Shown piece after piece: positions 7,014-7,734 of a DNA stretch of 7,734 bases. The position numbers were made by a program, and so were the translations under genes. Within the stretch, counting starts at the first letter, position 1; the number at the start of each line of letters is the position of its first letter. The DNA is from Clostridiales bacterium (GTDB lineage: Bacteria > Bacillota > Clostridia > Lachnospirales > WRAX01): positions 1-7,734 of the forward strand of contig JAISVU010000263.1 in assembly GCA_031271375.1 (NCBI GenBank), read 5' to 3'. Under the pieces are notes generated by a model that worked only from the letters and a program-made list of their open reading frames with translations, did no database searches and had not been told where the DNA came from.

Positions 7014-7042
7014 TTGGCAATTATTAACAAACATGCTATATG
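7014..7042 (+). promoter_or_regulatory. Predicted sigma-A type promoter with extended -10
   Basis: TTGGCA (7014-7019) and TATATG (7037-7042) are 17 bases apart, and TGC directly before the -10 gives an extended -10 (TGnTATATG). The -35 matches the consensus at 5 of 6 positions and the -10 at 4 of 6. Transcription would start near 7049, about 45 bases before the ATG at 7094. It lies in the longest gene-free gap of the window (6967-7093, 127 bases), so the SLH lipoprotein gene is probably its own transcription unit. I see no clear terminator for the preceding gene in this gap. Confidence 0.5.
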
Positions 7043-7051
7043 TGTAACATG

Positions 7052-7062
7052 CGGCAATGCCG
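7052..7062 (+). repeat. Short palindrome at the predicted transcription start
   Basis: CGGCAATGCCG is a perfect 5-bp inverted repeat around a single central base, just after the predicted +1 of the promoter at 7014-7042. The one-base centre rules out a normal hairpin loop, so if it has a role it would be a dimeric repressor site. It may also be chance. Confidence 0.25.
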
Positions 7063-7076
7063 TAAATCGCACCTTG

Positions 7077-7083
7077 AAAGGAG
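7077..7083 (+). promoter_or_regulatory. Ribosome binding site of the SLH lipoprotein gene
   Basis: AAAGGAG lies 10 bases before ATG 7094, an acceptable spacing, and no other start competes nearby. Confidence 0.7.
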
Positions 7084-7093
7084 CTTGAACGCT

Positions 7094-7734
7094 ATGAAAA
7101 GAAGACTACTCCCGATGCTGCTTTGTTTGTCTCTGTGCGCTGTCTCACTGACCGGATGCGGAGGAACGTCCGCTTATGCGCAACTCTCGAAACCCACTCA
7201 CAATCCGCAGGAAGCGTCAACGCCGCCCGCACCAACCGCTGAACCTACTCCCGAGGCTACCTCTGAAAAGTCCACGGTTTTTACCGATGTTCCCGCCGAC
7301 CACTGGGCCTGTGACTCCATTGAATCCGCCTTTGCTAAGGGGATCATCAATGGTATTGGAGACCAGAAGTTCGGAACAGGACAAACGCTGACACGCGCGC
7401 AGACCGCGCAGATTATGTTCAACGCCTACGGAGGCAGCGGACTTACGGACGAGACGGTCAAGATCGAGGATGCTCCGGACGGAGCATGGTACACCGAAGC
7501 CGTGACTTGGCTGCTCCAGTATGATTTGGCGGAACTGCGCGAGGGTAAGTTCTATCCGGACGAACCCGCACCGCGCTGGTTTATCGCTGATGTGCTGTAC
7601 AAGCTGGCTGCGGCGCTGGATGTTGAGATGCCGAAAGAAAACGAGGCGGTGGCGTTTCCCGACATGATTGGGGATTACGCCCCATACAGCGAGGCTGTAA
7701 CCGCGCTACAGCAAGCGGGTATCATCTCTGGCTT
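7094..7734 (+). CDS. SLH-domain lipoprotein (3' end cut by window edge)
   Basis: The reading frame from ATG 7094 stays open for 213 codons to the end of the window, so the protein is partial at its C-terminus. The N-terminus MKRRLLP, a hydrophobic core and the lipobox LTGC with Cys22 mark it as a lipoprotein. A Pro/Ala/Thr/Glu-rich linker follows (about 30-60). Three SLH motifs then begin: the first at about 62-115 (FTDVPADHWACDSI, GIINGIGDQKFG, LTRAQTAQIM), the second at about 124-175 with the binding motif degenerated to APRWF, and the third from about 188 (FPDMIGDYAPYSEAV, then GIISG) cut by the edge. SLH motifs bind secondary cell-wall polymer, so the protein could link membrane and wall. 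It has its own predicted promoter. What lies after the SLH motifs, and hence its activity, cannot be seen. Confidence 0.88.
   Translation, partial: MKRRLLPMLLCLSLCAVSLTGCGGTSAYAQLSKPTHNPQEASTPPAPTAEPTPEATSEKSTVFTDVPADHWACDSIESAFAKGIINGIGDQKFGTGQTLTRAQTAQIMFNAYGGSGLTDETVKIEDAPDGAWYTEAVTWLLQYDLAELREGKFYPDEPAPRWFIADVLYKLAAALDVEMPKENEAVAFPDMIGDYAPYSEAVTALQQAGIISG
7470..7487 (+). repeat. Perfect inverted repeat inside the SLH lipoprotein gene
   Basis: ATGCTCCG (7470-7477) and CGGAGCAT (7480-7487) are exact inverted arms of 8 bases separated by GA. As RNA it could form a 7-bp stem with a 4-base loop. It encodes part of the linker between SLH motifs one and two. No T-run follows, so it is not a terminator. 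It could be chance. Confidence 0.4.

Noticed and set aside
7176..7422. Short frames on both strands at the start of the SLH lipoprotein gene
   Set aside because: The third frame starting at ATG 7094 encodes a lipobox and SLH motifs, which explains this stretch.

Overview
The window reads as a piece of a Firmicutes (Clostridia-type) chromosome, from a Gram-positive anaerobe related to the Oscillospiraceae/Lachnospiraceae. This is inferred from strong AAGGAGG-type ribosome binding sites, bacterial lipoproteins with short MKK/MKR signal peptides, S-layer homology (SLH) domains, WG-type repeats and a membrane-anchored ECF-like sigma factor. All six genes lie on the + strand. I see no tRNA, rRNA, CRISPR array, insertion sequence or integrase, and no gene-free stretch longer than 127 bases.

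Layout. (1) 58-1494 encodes a sigma-70 family sigma factor fused to one transmembrane helix and a predicted extracytoplasmic domain. (2) 1511-2329 encodes a lipoprotein of unknown family. (3) 2348-4192 encodes a secreted protein with three central SLH motifs, an unknown N-terminal domain and what looks like a duplicated C-terminal domain. Genes 1-3 are separated by only 16-18 bases and look like one operon. (4) 4277-5140 encodes a cytosolic protein with a DUF4145/HEPN-like N-terminus and a C-terminal SEC-C zinc motif. (5) 5155-6966 encodes a lipoprotein with a TPM-like domain followed by WG-like repeats, 14 bases after gene 4. (6) 7094-7734 encodes a lipoprotein with SLH motifs that runs off the right edge. 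A plausible sigma-A promoter with an extended -10 lies in front of it.

How they may work together (inference). Four of the six products are exported, and a fifth, the sigma factor, appears to have its own sensor half outside the membrane. No separate anti-sigma gene follows it. The simplest reading is a cell-envelope response locus: a self-contained membrane-tethered sigma factor next to cell-wall-bound and lipid-anchored surface proteins that may be its regulon, ligands or signal modulators. The HEPN-like/SEC-C protein is the one cytosolic outlier, and its link to the rest is unclear. The sequence does not prove any regulatory connection.
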